16,094 nt of DNA from Burkholderiales bacterium (GTDB lineage: Bacteria; Pseudomonadota; Gammaproteobacteria; Burkholderiales; JAEUMW01): NCBI GenBank assembly GCA_016791285.1, contig JAEUMX010000416.1, forward strand, positions 1-16,094, given 5' to 3'. This document shows, piece by piece, positions 1 through 6,257 of the stretch. The notes under the pieces were generated by a model. The model was given only the letters and a program-made list of their open reading frames with translations, was not told where the DNA came from and searched no databases. Position 1 is the first letter of the stretch, and every line of letters begins with the position of its first letter. A program made the position numbers and the translations under genes.

Positions 1-79
1 CCTTGCTGCAGGGAATGTTGCCGAGCCGCGTCGCGCGGCCGGCCGCCGGAATCAGGCCGACGATCCGCCCGGGCAGCAT
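1..79 (-). CDS. Nucleotidyltransferase-like protein, N-terminal 26 codons only (cut by window edge)
   Basis: From an ATG at 79 the minus strand reads MLPGRIVGLIPAAGRATRLG followed by NIPCSK. The hydrophobic strand followed by PAAGxxxRL is the nucleotide-binding start of the NTP_transferase family (GalU/RfbA-type sugar-phosphate nucleotidyltransferases), and the SK a few residues later fits the family's PxxK segment. These enzymes join a sugar phosphate to an NTP to give an NDP-sugar and pyrophosphate in the cytoplasm. The start lies two bases after the nnrS stop codon, so it is probably read from the same transcript. Nothing in the visible part shows which sugar or nucleotide is used, and no link to denitrification can be seen. 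The family call rests on one motif in a short fragment. Confidence 0.6.
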   Translation of the reverse strand, partial: MLPGRIVGLIPAAGRATRLGNIPCSK

Positions 80-81
80 TC

Positions 82-1251
82 TCAGCGTCCCGCGAGATGG
101 CTGGACAGGCGCATGAGCCGAACGAGCAGCAGCGCGAATGCCACGCTCCAGCACAGCGCGGCGCAGAGGAGCAGCGCCCGCGGTTCGCCGATCCCCAATC
201 CGGCAAACGCGCGGGCGAGCGCCGCCAACCCGATCAGCAGCGTCGCCCAGATCGGCACCGTGGAGCGCGAGGGATCCACCCGCGCCTTCAGCGACCACGT
301 CATGAGCATCACGTTGAGCGTGAGGGTCCCGAGCGCGCCGACGGTGACGAGGTGCAGTGCCGCCGTCTCGTGGCGACCGGCAGCAAGCGCCAGACCGTAT
401 AGCAGGAGACCGGCGGCGAGCCATCCGTAGCCGGCGGCAAGGCAGAGCAGGTCGGGCCGGCCGCGCAGATCCCACAGCCGCCAGCGCAGCAGGCGAATGA
501 ACGCCAGCACGCCGGCGACGCACGTCGCAGCGGCTGCCAGGGCGACGGCCGCCGGCGCCGTTCCGAAGGCCGACGCGACGATCGCGATCGCCAGGGCGAC
601 CAGCAGTCCGCCCTCGACGCGCGGCTGCACGCGGGCGTCGAGCTTCCCGCCCTGCCGATGGAAATGCCCGGCAGCCGTCGGCCCAATGATGCGCCCGCCC
701 ATGAAGACCATGAGCGCGGCGAACAGGAGCACCGCGACGGCGAGCGTCACGCGCTGTGCGGCAAGGAAGTCGAGACTCAGGGCGAGCTCGAGGACGACGG
801 CGCTCGCACAGATCGCCGTCAATACCAGAGGCAGTGCCTGGTTGCGCCACTTCTTCGCGGATCCGAAGAGCCGCGGTCCAAGCTGCACGGCAAGCAACAC
901 CGCGAACGCGATGTTGGCCGCGGCGGCCGCGATGCTTTGCGGCGCCACGAGAAACGCGAGACGCGCCGCCATCCAGAGCCCGACCAGGAGCGCCAGGCGC
1001 TTCGCTGCGATCGAGCCGAGCTGGTTGCCGGAAACCACCGCCAGCGCGAAGCCGAACAGCATCTCGTGCGCGTGCCCCGTGCCCGACGCGAGCGCGGGAA
1101 ACGCGGGCGCTAGACCGAGCATCGCGAGCACGGACGCCGGCAGGACGAAGATCGCGTAGGTCGTCGCAAGCGGAAAGAACACCGCATTGCCGGCGAGGGG
1201 TCGCGGCGAAGTCGCTCTGTCCGGGTGTCCCGCCTTGCCTCTCTCAATCAC
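82..1251 (-). CDS. nnrS: NnrS family heme/copper membrane protein
   Basis: A polytopic inner-membrane protein of 389 residues made almost entirely of hydrophobic helices, about the usual NnrS length with room for some 10-12 helices. NnrS proteins bind heme and copper and are linked to nitric oxide stress and denitrification; their exact reaction is unsettled. Visible NnrS marks are the GHAHEMLFGFA block (about residues 59-69) with its conserved His pair, a HFHR segment in the middle, and a late ALHLVTVGALGT helix. The segment after that helix (MTWSLKAR) differs from the family's usual R-x2-LGHTGR-type end, so this is a divergent member. I chose the GTG at 1251 because it overlaps the nosX stop as GTGA; the frame is open further upstream, but that part lies over nosX coding sequence. 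No good ribosome binding site is visible, so translation probably depends on coupling to nosX. Confidence 0.75.
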   Translation of the reverse strand: MIERGKAGHPDRATSPRPLAGNAVFFPLATTYAIFVLPASVLAMLGLAPAFPALASGTGHAHEMLFGFALAVVSGNQLGSIAAKRLALLVGLWMAARLAFLVAPQSIAAAAANIAFAVLLAVQLGPRLFGSAKKWRNQALPLVLTAICASAVVLELALSLDFLAAQRVTLAVAVLLFAALMVFMGGRIIGPTAAGHFHRQGGKLDARVQPRVEGGLLVALAIAIVASAFGTAPAAVALAAAATCVAGVLAFIRLLRWRLWDLRGRPDLLCLAAGYGWLAAGLLLYGLALAAGRHETAALHLVTVGALGTLTLNVMLMTWSLKARVDPSRSTVPIWATLLIGLAALARAFAGLGIGEPRALLLCAALCWSVAFALLLVRLMRLSSHLAGR

Positions 1252-2255
1252 GACGCAGCCGGGTGTGCTCCAGGGAAGCCCGCGGTCGTGAGCACGGATT
1301 CGTCCTTGAGGACGAAGAGCGCGTCCGCGCCTGGCCACTCCTCGATGAGACGCCGACCGTTCTCGAGCCCGAGCACGAAGACCGCGGTGGACAGGGCGTC
1401 CGCGTCCATGCCGTTCGCCGCGACCACCGTCACGCTGGAGAACGCCTGGGGGCTGCGGCCGGTGGCGGGGTCGAAGATATGGTTGTAGGAACGGTCCGGC
1501 GTGAAGGTGGTGGCGTAGTCGCCGGAAGTCGCCATGCAGCGGCCTTCGAGCGCCGCCGCCGAAACGAGCGCGTCGGCGCGCCGTGGGTGCCGGATGCCGG
1601 CGAGCCAGGGCGCACCGCCCGGCTTGTGCCCGAGAGCGCCCAACTCCCCGGTGTCGACGAGCGCGTGCTCGACGCCGTGCGCGCGCAGCGCGGCGAGCGC
1701 GCGGTCCGCTGCGAAACCCTGCGCGATGCCGTTCAGCGTGATCGCCATGCCCGCCGGCAGGCGCAACCGCTCGGACGTGATCTCCAGCTTCCGGTAGTCG
1801 ACCCGTGCGCGGTGCGCGTCGATCGCGTCATCTTCGGGAAGACGCCCTGCCTTGTTTGCAGCGGCGTACAGATCCCACAGCGGCTGCACGCTCACGTCGA
1901 ATGCGCCCCCGCTTCTGACGGATGCCTCGCGCGCGCGTTCGAGCACGGCGACGAAGTAGGGATGCGGATGCTCGAGCGCACCCTCGCGGTTGAGCCGGCT
2001 GATCTCGCTCTCGGGCCGGTAGAGACTCATGATGCTCTCGACCCGCTCCAGCTCGTCGAACGCCGCGCTGATTGCGCGCTCGGCGGTTTCACGCGACGCA
2101 TGGAGCACGGTCATGGTCACGTCCGCGCCGAGCGCACGGGAAGTGCGGCTGACGCGATCGAGACCGCCGGTCCCAGCCAGCCTGCCCCACAGCCCGAGTC
2201 CGGCCAATCCGCCCGCACCCGCCATCACCAGGAGAAGCCGCCGCCGTCTGTTCAT
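1248..2255 (-). CDS. nosX: NosX / ApbE-type FAD:protein FMN transferase
   Basis: Protein of 335 residues belonging to the ApbE family, which moves FMN from FAD to a Thr of exported target proteins, using Mg2+, outside the cytoplasm. In nos clusters the usual target is NosR, whose gene lies five genes upstream here and carries a matching SGAT site. The N-terminus has an arginine run and hydrophobic stretch (MNRRRRLLLVMAG) that fits a Tat signal, as known for NosX. ApbE marks seen: SLYRPESEISRLN (substrate loop), LNGIAQGFAADR, DTGELGALG, SGDYATTF, YNHIFDPATGRSP and DADALSTAVFVLG near the C-terminus, the last holding the metal-binding Asp region. The DTGEL form instead of a GG form is what I recall for NosX-type members. 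The ATG at 2255 is preferred over the ATG at 2306 because a strong GGAGG lies 6 bases upstream and it gives a clean signal peptide. Confidence 0.88.
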   Translation of the reverse strand: MNRRRRLLLVMAGAGGLAGLGLWGRLAGTGGLDRVSRTSRALGADVTMTVLHASRETAERAISAAFDELERVESIMSLYRPESEISRLNREGALEHPHPYFVAVLERAREASVRSGGAFDVSVQPLWDLYAAANKAGRLPEDDAIDAHRARVDYRKLEITSERLRLPAGMAITLNGIAQGFAADRALAALRAHGVEHALVDTGELGALGHKPGGAPWLAGIRHPRRADALVSAAALEGRCMATSGDYATTFTPDRSYNHIFDPATGRSPQAFSSVTVVAANGMDADALSTAVFVLGLENGRRLIEEWPGADALFVLKDESVLTTAGFPGAHPAAS

Positions 2256-2261
2256 GTCCGG

Positions 2262-2266
2262 CCTCC
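2262..2266 (-). promoter_or_regulatory. Ribosome binding site of nosX
   Basis: GGAGG on the minus strand, six bases before the ATG at 2255. It decides the nosX start against the upstream in-frame ATG at 2306, which overlaps nosL and would bury the Tat signal behind 17 extra residues. Confidence 0.7.
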
Positions 2267-2292
2267 ATCCACAGACCTGCTGAATTGCCCGC

Positions 2293-2805
2293 TCACATCC
2301 GCTCATCGCGCATCACGCCACCGTCGAGCGCGACCATGTCGAGCGTGATCTCGCCGAAGCGCAACACCTTGCCGCCGTACTGTTTGACGAACGCCTGCGC
2401 ATCTTCCTCGCGTGCGAACGATGCGAGCGTCGGGCCCATCGATCCCTGCCGGCTGCTGCCTTGCACGTAGAAGGCCGACTTGGCGTCGATCCAGTGGCCC
2501 CGCGGCTCGCTCCAGTCGGCCCGGCCCATGTCCTGGGTGAACACGGCGATCGCACGCTTCTGCTGCTCCGGCCGCAGATAGATCGAGATCATCTCCATCG
2601 TGTCGCAGAAGAAATCCGGCGGCGCGTGGTCGTACTGAATCTGTCCCTTCGGACCTGGATAGTCCGCCAGCAGCATGCCGTCCAGCGCGCACACCGTCTC
2701 CCGCGTGATGTCCTGCGGCGCCACGGTCGTCGCTCGCTCGCCGCATCCTGTCGTGATGAGAAGCGCGCAGCAGACGGCCGCCATGGCGAAACCACGGGCC
2801 TTCAC
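2293..2805 (-). CDS. nosL: NosL copper-chaperone lipoprotein
   Basis: Outer-face lipoprotein of 170 residues that binds Cu(I) and helps deliver copper to the NosZ CuZ site together with NosDFY. A short hydrophobic stretch ends in ITTGC with the lipidated Cys at about residue 21. The conserved NosL core follows: VCALDGMLLADYPGPKGQI (about residues 38-56), FFCDTMEM, VFTQDMGRADW, PRGHWIDAKSAFYV, and GSMGPTLASFAREEDAQAF. In the metal motif Cys39 and Met44 are present, while the CxxCGM form I recall for other NosL has Asp in the second Cys position (CALDGM). The GTG start at 2805 overlaps the nosY stop as GTGA and has GGAGG five bases upstream. The start could alternatively be the ATG at 2784, but that leaves a very short signal peptide. 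Confidence 0.92.
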   Translation of the reverse strand: MKARGFAMAAVCCALLITTGCGERATTVAPQDITRETVCALDGMLLADYPGPKGQIQYDHAPPDFFCDTMEMISIYLRPEQQKRAIAVFTQDMGRADWSEPRGHWIDAKSAFYVQGSSRQGSMGPTLASFAREEDAQAFVKQYGGKVLRFGEITLDMVALDGGVMRDERM

Positions 2806-3626
2806 TTGAACCTCCAGATCGCGAACGCAAGCGGTGCGACGATCCAGAGCACCATCGCGCCGACCATGAGCCAGGGATTCGCGAGCGCTTCCGGAAAAAC
2901 CGTCGCCAGACCATAGAGCCGCCGCACGTCCTCGAACCCGAAGACGTTGAGGATGCGAAAGATGTCGGCAGGGCTCAGCAGGAGCAGAAGCGGGAAGAAC
3001 CCGAGGTTCCACTTGCCTTCGGTCGCGACCAGCAGGCCGAGCAACAGGAGGTCGTAGATCAGGACGTAGAAGAACCACACGGCGATGGCGACGCCGCTTG
3101 CGCGCATCCGGTCCGTCGCCAGCACCGAGACCATGACGGCCAGGCTCAGGAACGCCCATCCGAGGAGTAGCGCCGTCGCGAGGAACGCCGCGTACTGATA
3201 CAGCGCGGCGAGGCCGATCTTGTGCGACAGCACGATGCCGACCAGTCCGAACCCGGCCAGCGTCGAGAAGGCGAGCGCCATGGCGAGACCGAGATACTTG
3301 CCGAGGAGCAGCTCGATGCGGGTGATGGGCAGCGACAGCAGCAGTTCCAGCGACCCCTTGTCGCGCTCTCCGACGATGGCGTCGTAGCCGAGGATGAGCG
3401 CGATCAGCGGCACCAGATAGATGACCAGGCTGACCAGGTTCGCGATCGTCGCGTCGATGCCGCGAAAGCCGACTGCACCCTGCTGCGCCGCCCCCAGGTA
3501 AGCGATCACCAGCGCGAAGACGGTGAACACTGCGGCCACCGCCAGCACCCAGCGGTTGCGGATGCGGTCCCAGAATTCCTTGCCGGCGATGACGCCGATC
3601 TGGCCGAACTCGAGGTTGGCGATCAT
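2802..3626 (-). CDS. nosY: NosY ABC-2 type permease
   Basis: Inner-membrane permease of 274 residues, the usual NosY length, which forms the membrane part of the NosDFY ABC system needed to build the copper-sulfide CuZ centre of NosZ. It starts with a short cytoplasmic segment containing EFWDRIRNRW, typical of ABC-2 permeases. About six hydrophobic helices follow (around residues 28-47, 63-83, 110-130, 137-160, 175-200 and 245-268). The GERDKGSLELLLSLPITR block after helix two is the conserved coupling region of this family. Its ATG overlaps the nosF stop as ATGA, and its own stop overlaps the nosL GTG, so NosF, NosY and NosL are translationally coupled. I am sure of the call from sequence and context. 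Confidence 0.95.
   Translation of the reverse strand: MIANLEFGQIGVIAGKEFWDRIRNRWVLAVAAVFTVFALVIAYLGAAQQGAVGFRGIDATIANLVSLVIYLVPLIALILGYDAIVGERDKGSLELLLSLPITRIELLLGKYLGLAMALAFSTLAGFGLVGIVLSHKIGLAALYQYAAFLATALLLGWAFLSLAVMVSVLATDRMRASGVAIAVWFFYVLIYDLLLLGLLVATEGKWNLGFFPLLLLLSPADIFRILNVFGFEDVRRLYGLATVFPEALANPWLMVGAMVLWIVAPLAFAIWRFK
2811..2815 (-). promoter_or_regulatory. Ribosome binding site of nosL
   Basis: GGAGG on the minus strand, inside the end of nosY, five bases ahead of the GTG at 2805. It supports the GTG as the true nosL start and translational coupling with nosY. Confidence 0.7.
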
Positions 3627-4537
3627 GTCGCGCGGTCGGTGTAGCCGAGGAAGACCTCCTCCAGCGAAGGCTCCTCGATGTGAATGTCGACGATCTCTTG
3701 CCCGAGACCGGAAAGCGCGTTGAGCACGTGCATCTTCTGCGTGCGTGCGCAGCGCAGGTGAGCGATCGAGCCCGCCACCCGGATGATCTCGGTGTCAGGC
3801 AGCACGCGGCGCAAGGCGCCTTCCGCGCCGTTGTGCAGCGTCACCTGGATCGCGAGCGGGAGATTCAGTGCCTCGCGCAACCCCTGCACCGTGCCGAGCG
3901 CGCGGATCCGGCCGGTGTCCATCAGTGCCAGCCGGTCGACGCGCTGCTGGATCTCCGCGAGGATGTGCGAGCTCAGGAGGGCGGTGGTCCCACTCTCACG
4001 CAGCGTGCGCACGATCTCGTAGAACTCGCGGATGCCCTGCGGGTCGAGGCCGTTCGTGGGCTCGTCGAGGAACAGGATGCGCGGTGATCCGAGCAGCGCC
4101 TGGGCGAACGCGAGCCGCTGCTTCATCCCCTTGGAGTATTCCCCCACCGGGCGGCGCGCGGCGGCGGCGAGCCCGACGCGGTCCAGCAGCGCCGGGCACG
4201 ACGCTTTGTCGGCGCCCTTCAGCCTGGCGAAGAACCGCATCGTTTCGAGCCCGGTGAGATGGTCGTAGAGCGCGACGCTCTCCGGCAGATAGCCGATCTG
4301 GCGGCGCACCCGGCGAAAGGCCTCGCCGCGCACCGGCTCGCCGCGGATGCGGATGTCGCCGGCGGTCGCGGGCAGCAATCCCAGCATCAGCTTGAGCAGG
4401 GTCGTCTTGCCCGCGCCGTTGTGCCCGATGAGCCCCAGCAGCTCGCCTTCGCGCACCGTCAGATCGACGCCATCCACGGCGCGCGTCTGTCCAAAGTGCT
4501 TGGCGATGCCGCGCACCTCAATGACGCTGCAGACCAA
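3623..4537 (-). CDS. nosF: NosF ABC transporter ATPase
   Basis: Cytoplasmic ATPase of 304 residues that pairs with NosY and powers the NosDFY complex in CuZ maturation. Visible motifs: Walker A GHNGAGKT (residues 38-45), a Q-loop region near IGYLPES, signature YSKGMKQR in the form common to NosF and ABC-2 exporters, Walker B ILFLDEPTNGLD with its catalytic Glu, and the H-loop SSHIL. A C-terminal regulatory part of about 90 residues follows. The start is a TTG at 4537, inside the end of nosD (20-base overlap), with GGAG eight bases upstream. It is chosen because no ATG lies near the conserved N-terminal strand (VIEVRGIAKHFG); a GTG at about residue 8 is possible but would cut that strand. The stop overlaps nosY as ATGA. 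Confidence 0.94.
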   Translation of the reverse strand: MVCSVIEVRGIAKHFGQTRAVDGVDLTVREGELLGLIGHNGAGKTTLLKLMLGLLPATAGDIRIRGEPVRGEAFRRVRRQIGYLPESVALYDHLTGLETMRFFARLKGADKASCPALLDRVGLAAAARRPVGEYSKGMKQRLAFAQALLGSPRILFLDEPTNGLDPQGIREFYEIVRTLRESGTTALLSSHILAEIQQRVDRLALMDTGRIRALGTVQGLREALNLPLAIQVTLHNGAEGALRRVLPDTEIIRVAGSIAHLRCARTQKMHVLNALSGLGQEIVDIHIEEPSLEEVFLGYTDRAT

Positions 4538-5780
4538 TCCACGTGCTCCAGTCGGAGTTGAACGGCCGCATGCGCGGTTGCCTGTCGATCACGCTCGGGC
4601 TGCGCAGCAGCGGAAACTGCCGGGAGATCATGCGCAAGGTCTGCACCGCCGGGCTGTGCAGCAGCAGCTTCACCAGCGGATGCTTCCAGGCGAGACGATC
4701 GATCACGTCGTTCGCCTCGTAGGGCACGTCGCCGATGCCGTTGGCGTCCGCGTCCCAGCCTGCGTAGTTGCTCCAGTAGTTACCCCGCTGCTTCCCCCAT
4801 TCCTCGTCGCGCGAGGCCACGTAGCGGATCTGGTTGTGGTTCTGGACGAAGTCGTTGCCTTCCACGTCGTTGTGAATCGACCCCGCCCACAGATGCACAC
4901 CGACGCGGTTGCCGATGACCAGATTGTTCCGGAGGGTGTTGTACTCCGCGTCGTAGATGAAGAAACCACGGCTGTTGCCGGCCACCACGTTGTTCTCGAC
5001 CAGCGAATCCTGAATCGTGCGCAGCATGATGCCGTGGTCCGTGTTGCCCCAGGCGCGATTGTTCCGCACCACCTGGTTGCGCACCTCCATCAGAGCGAGG
5101 CCACCGCGATTCAGGTACGACTCGTTGTCCTCCCACAGATTGTGGTAGGAGTTCATATAGTGCGTGCCGTAGCGCAGATGATGGATGCGGTTGCCACGAA
5201 ACACCGCATGGTGCGAGACGTCGACGTAGATGCCGTCGCGCGAAAAGCTGATGTTGTTGTCGACGATGCGTGCGCCGGTCGTGTTGTAGAGCTGGATGCC
5301 GTTTCCCCGCTGTGCCGAGGCCAGATCGCGTTTCCCCGCGATGAGGTTGCCGCTCACCTGAACGTCCTTCACCTTGTGCAGCCAGATGCCGAAGAGGTTG
5401 TACGCGAGATCGTTGTCGCGGACGACGAGACGATCGGAGCCGGGCTCGACGTAGACGCCGGCGTTCTGCGCACCGAGGTCCGCGCCGCTGTCGCGGATGA
5501 TCAGTCCTGCGATGAGTACATCCGTCGCTTTCACCCGGATCACGTTGCCGGTGTTGCCGCCGCTCAGGGTCGGCCGATTCACGCCGATGAGCGAGAGCGG
5601 CTTGTCGATGACGAGATGCTCCTCGTAGTTGCCGCGCTCGACCTTCACCGTGTCGCCGGGCTGCGCGGCTTCGATCGCCGCCGCGATGGACGCGCCGGGA
5701 CGCACCACGTGCTCGGCCGCGCCCGCGGCCGTGGCTGCCAGATACAGCCCGGCCAGGCTCAAGACGCGGCGCGCGTTCAT
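4518..5780 (-). CDS. nosD: NosD periplasmic beta-helix maturation protein
   Basis: Periplasmic protein of 420 residues with a Sec signal peptide (MNARRVLSLAGLYLAATAAG, cleavage probably near residue 21). Most of the rest is a run of repeats rich in N, G, V and I, such as VVRDNDLAYN, IVDNNISFSRDGI, VVRNNRAWGNTDHGI, LVENNVVAGNS and LRNNLVIGNRVGVH. These are the turns of a right-handed parallel beta-helix (CASH/NosD repeat). The conserved late block GNYWSNYAGWDADANGIGD identifies NosD. It acts with NosF and NosY in supplying sulfur/copper for CuZ of NosZ. Its ATG overlaps the stop of the preceding small membrane-protein gene as ATGA. The open frame continues upstream of this ATG, but that part lies over the membrane protein gene and has no signal peptide. 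Confidence 0.95.
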   Translation of the reverse strand: MNARRVLSLAGLYLAATAAGAAEHVVRPGASIAAAIEAAQPGDTVKVERGNYEEHLVIDKPLSLIGVNRPTLSGGNTGNVIRVKATDVLIAGLIIRDSGADLGAQNAGVYVEPGSDRLVVRDNDLAYNLFGIWLHKVKDVQVSGNLIAGKRDLASAQRGNGIQLYNTTGARIVDNNISFSRDGIYVDVSHHAVFRGNRIHHLRYGTHYMNSYHNLWEDNESYLNRGGLALMEVRNQVVRNNRAWGNTDHGIMLRTIQDSLVENNVVAGNSRGFFIYDAEYNTLRNNLVIGNRVGVHLWAGSIHNDVEGNDFVQNHNQIRYVASRDEEWGKQRGNYWSNYAGWDADANGIGDVPYEANDVIDRLAWKHPLVKLLLHSPAVQTLRMISRQFPLLRSPSVIDRQPRMRPFNSDWSTWIGLQRH

Positions 5781-6238
5781 TGGTACAACCAGCGCAGCGA
5801 CGGCATGCTCTGCAGCAGATCGAGTACGCCGAGCAGGTGCATCGCGATGTAGAGCAGGCTGCCGAGCAGCACGTTCTTGAAGGACACGTAGCAGATCATG
5901 TCCATCAAGTTCGCGGTCCGGTAGCTGCGGCCCCACCACGGGCCGTCCTTGACATAGGGCTTGGATTGCATGCGCACCATGACCTCGAACACGCTCCAGC
6001 CGACCCACCAGGCGATCACCACGGGTGCCCCGATGCGACCCGCGGCGCCGAGCAGCCAGACGATCGCGATCACCACGGCGGCGGCGACGCTCAAAGCCAG
6101 CAGGAAGCGCTGGCGACGAAAACCGCGCCGGCTCCACGGCCACAGGTGATCCCAGATGTCGCTCGCCACCCACGCCAGCAGATTCTCGCGCTGGGCGTAG
6201 TGGGGGAAAACCGGGGTCGTCTCGTCGGCGTCGCTCAT
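5777..6238 (-). CDS. Unrecognised small three-helix membrane protein in the nos operon
   Basis: A 153-residue protein that I cannot place in a named family. The N-terminal 45 residues are soluble, rich in aromatic residues (NLLAWVASDIWDHLWPW), and end in a basic stretch RRGFRRQR. Three hydrophobic segments follow at about residues 45-66, 70-90 and 111-140. The loop between the second and third (QSKPYVKDGPWWGRSYRTANLMD) is charged and aromatic. By the positive-inside rule the basic stretch before helix one suggests a cytoplasmic N-terminus. No metal-binding Cys motif is seen: the only Cys lies in the third helix (ICYVSF), and two His are near the N-terminus plus one in helix three. It sits 19 bases after nosR and overlaps nosD by ATGA, so a role in NosR electron transfer or NosDFY maturation is likely but not shown. 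Confidence 0.85.
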   Translation of the reverse strand: MSDADETTPVFPHYAQRENLLAWVASDIWDHLWPWSRRGFRRQRFLLALSVAAAVVIAIVWLLGAAGRIGAPVVIAWWVGWSVFEVMVRMQSKPYVKDGPWWGRSYRTANLMDMICYVSFKNVLLGSLLYIAMHLLGVLDLLQSMPSLRWLYQ

Positions 6239-6257
6239 GGAAGTTCTCTTGGCGTGA

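Noticed and set aside
2256..2306. Upstream ATG (2306) as the nosX start
   Set aside because: It would overlap nosL and add 17 residues before the arginine-rich Tat-like signal, while the ATG at 2255 has an ideal GGAGG.
756..2348. A 530-codon open frame on the plus strand over nnrS and nosX
   Set aside because: The translation is arginine- and alanine-rich with no domain, while the minus strand codes for clear ApbE and NnrS proteins in the same place.
4347..5852. A long plus-strand open frame over nosD and nosF (and similar ones at 11957-13474 and 14071-15750)
   Set aside because: All are mirror images of well-supported minus-strand genes and show no motif of their own.
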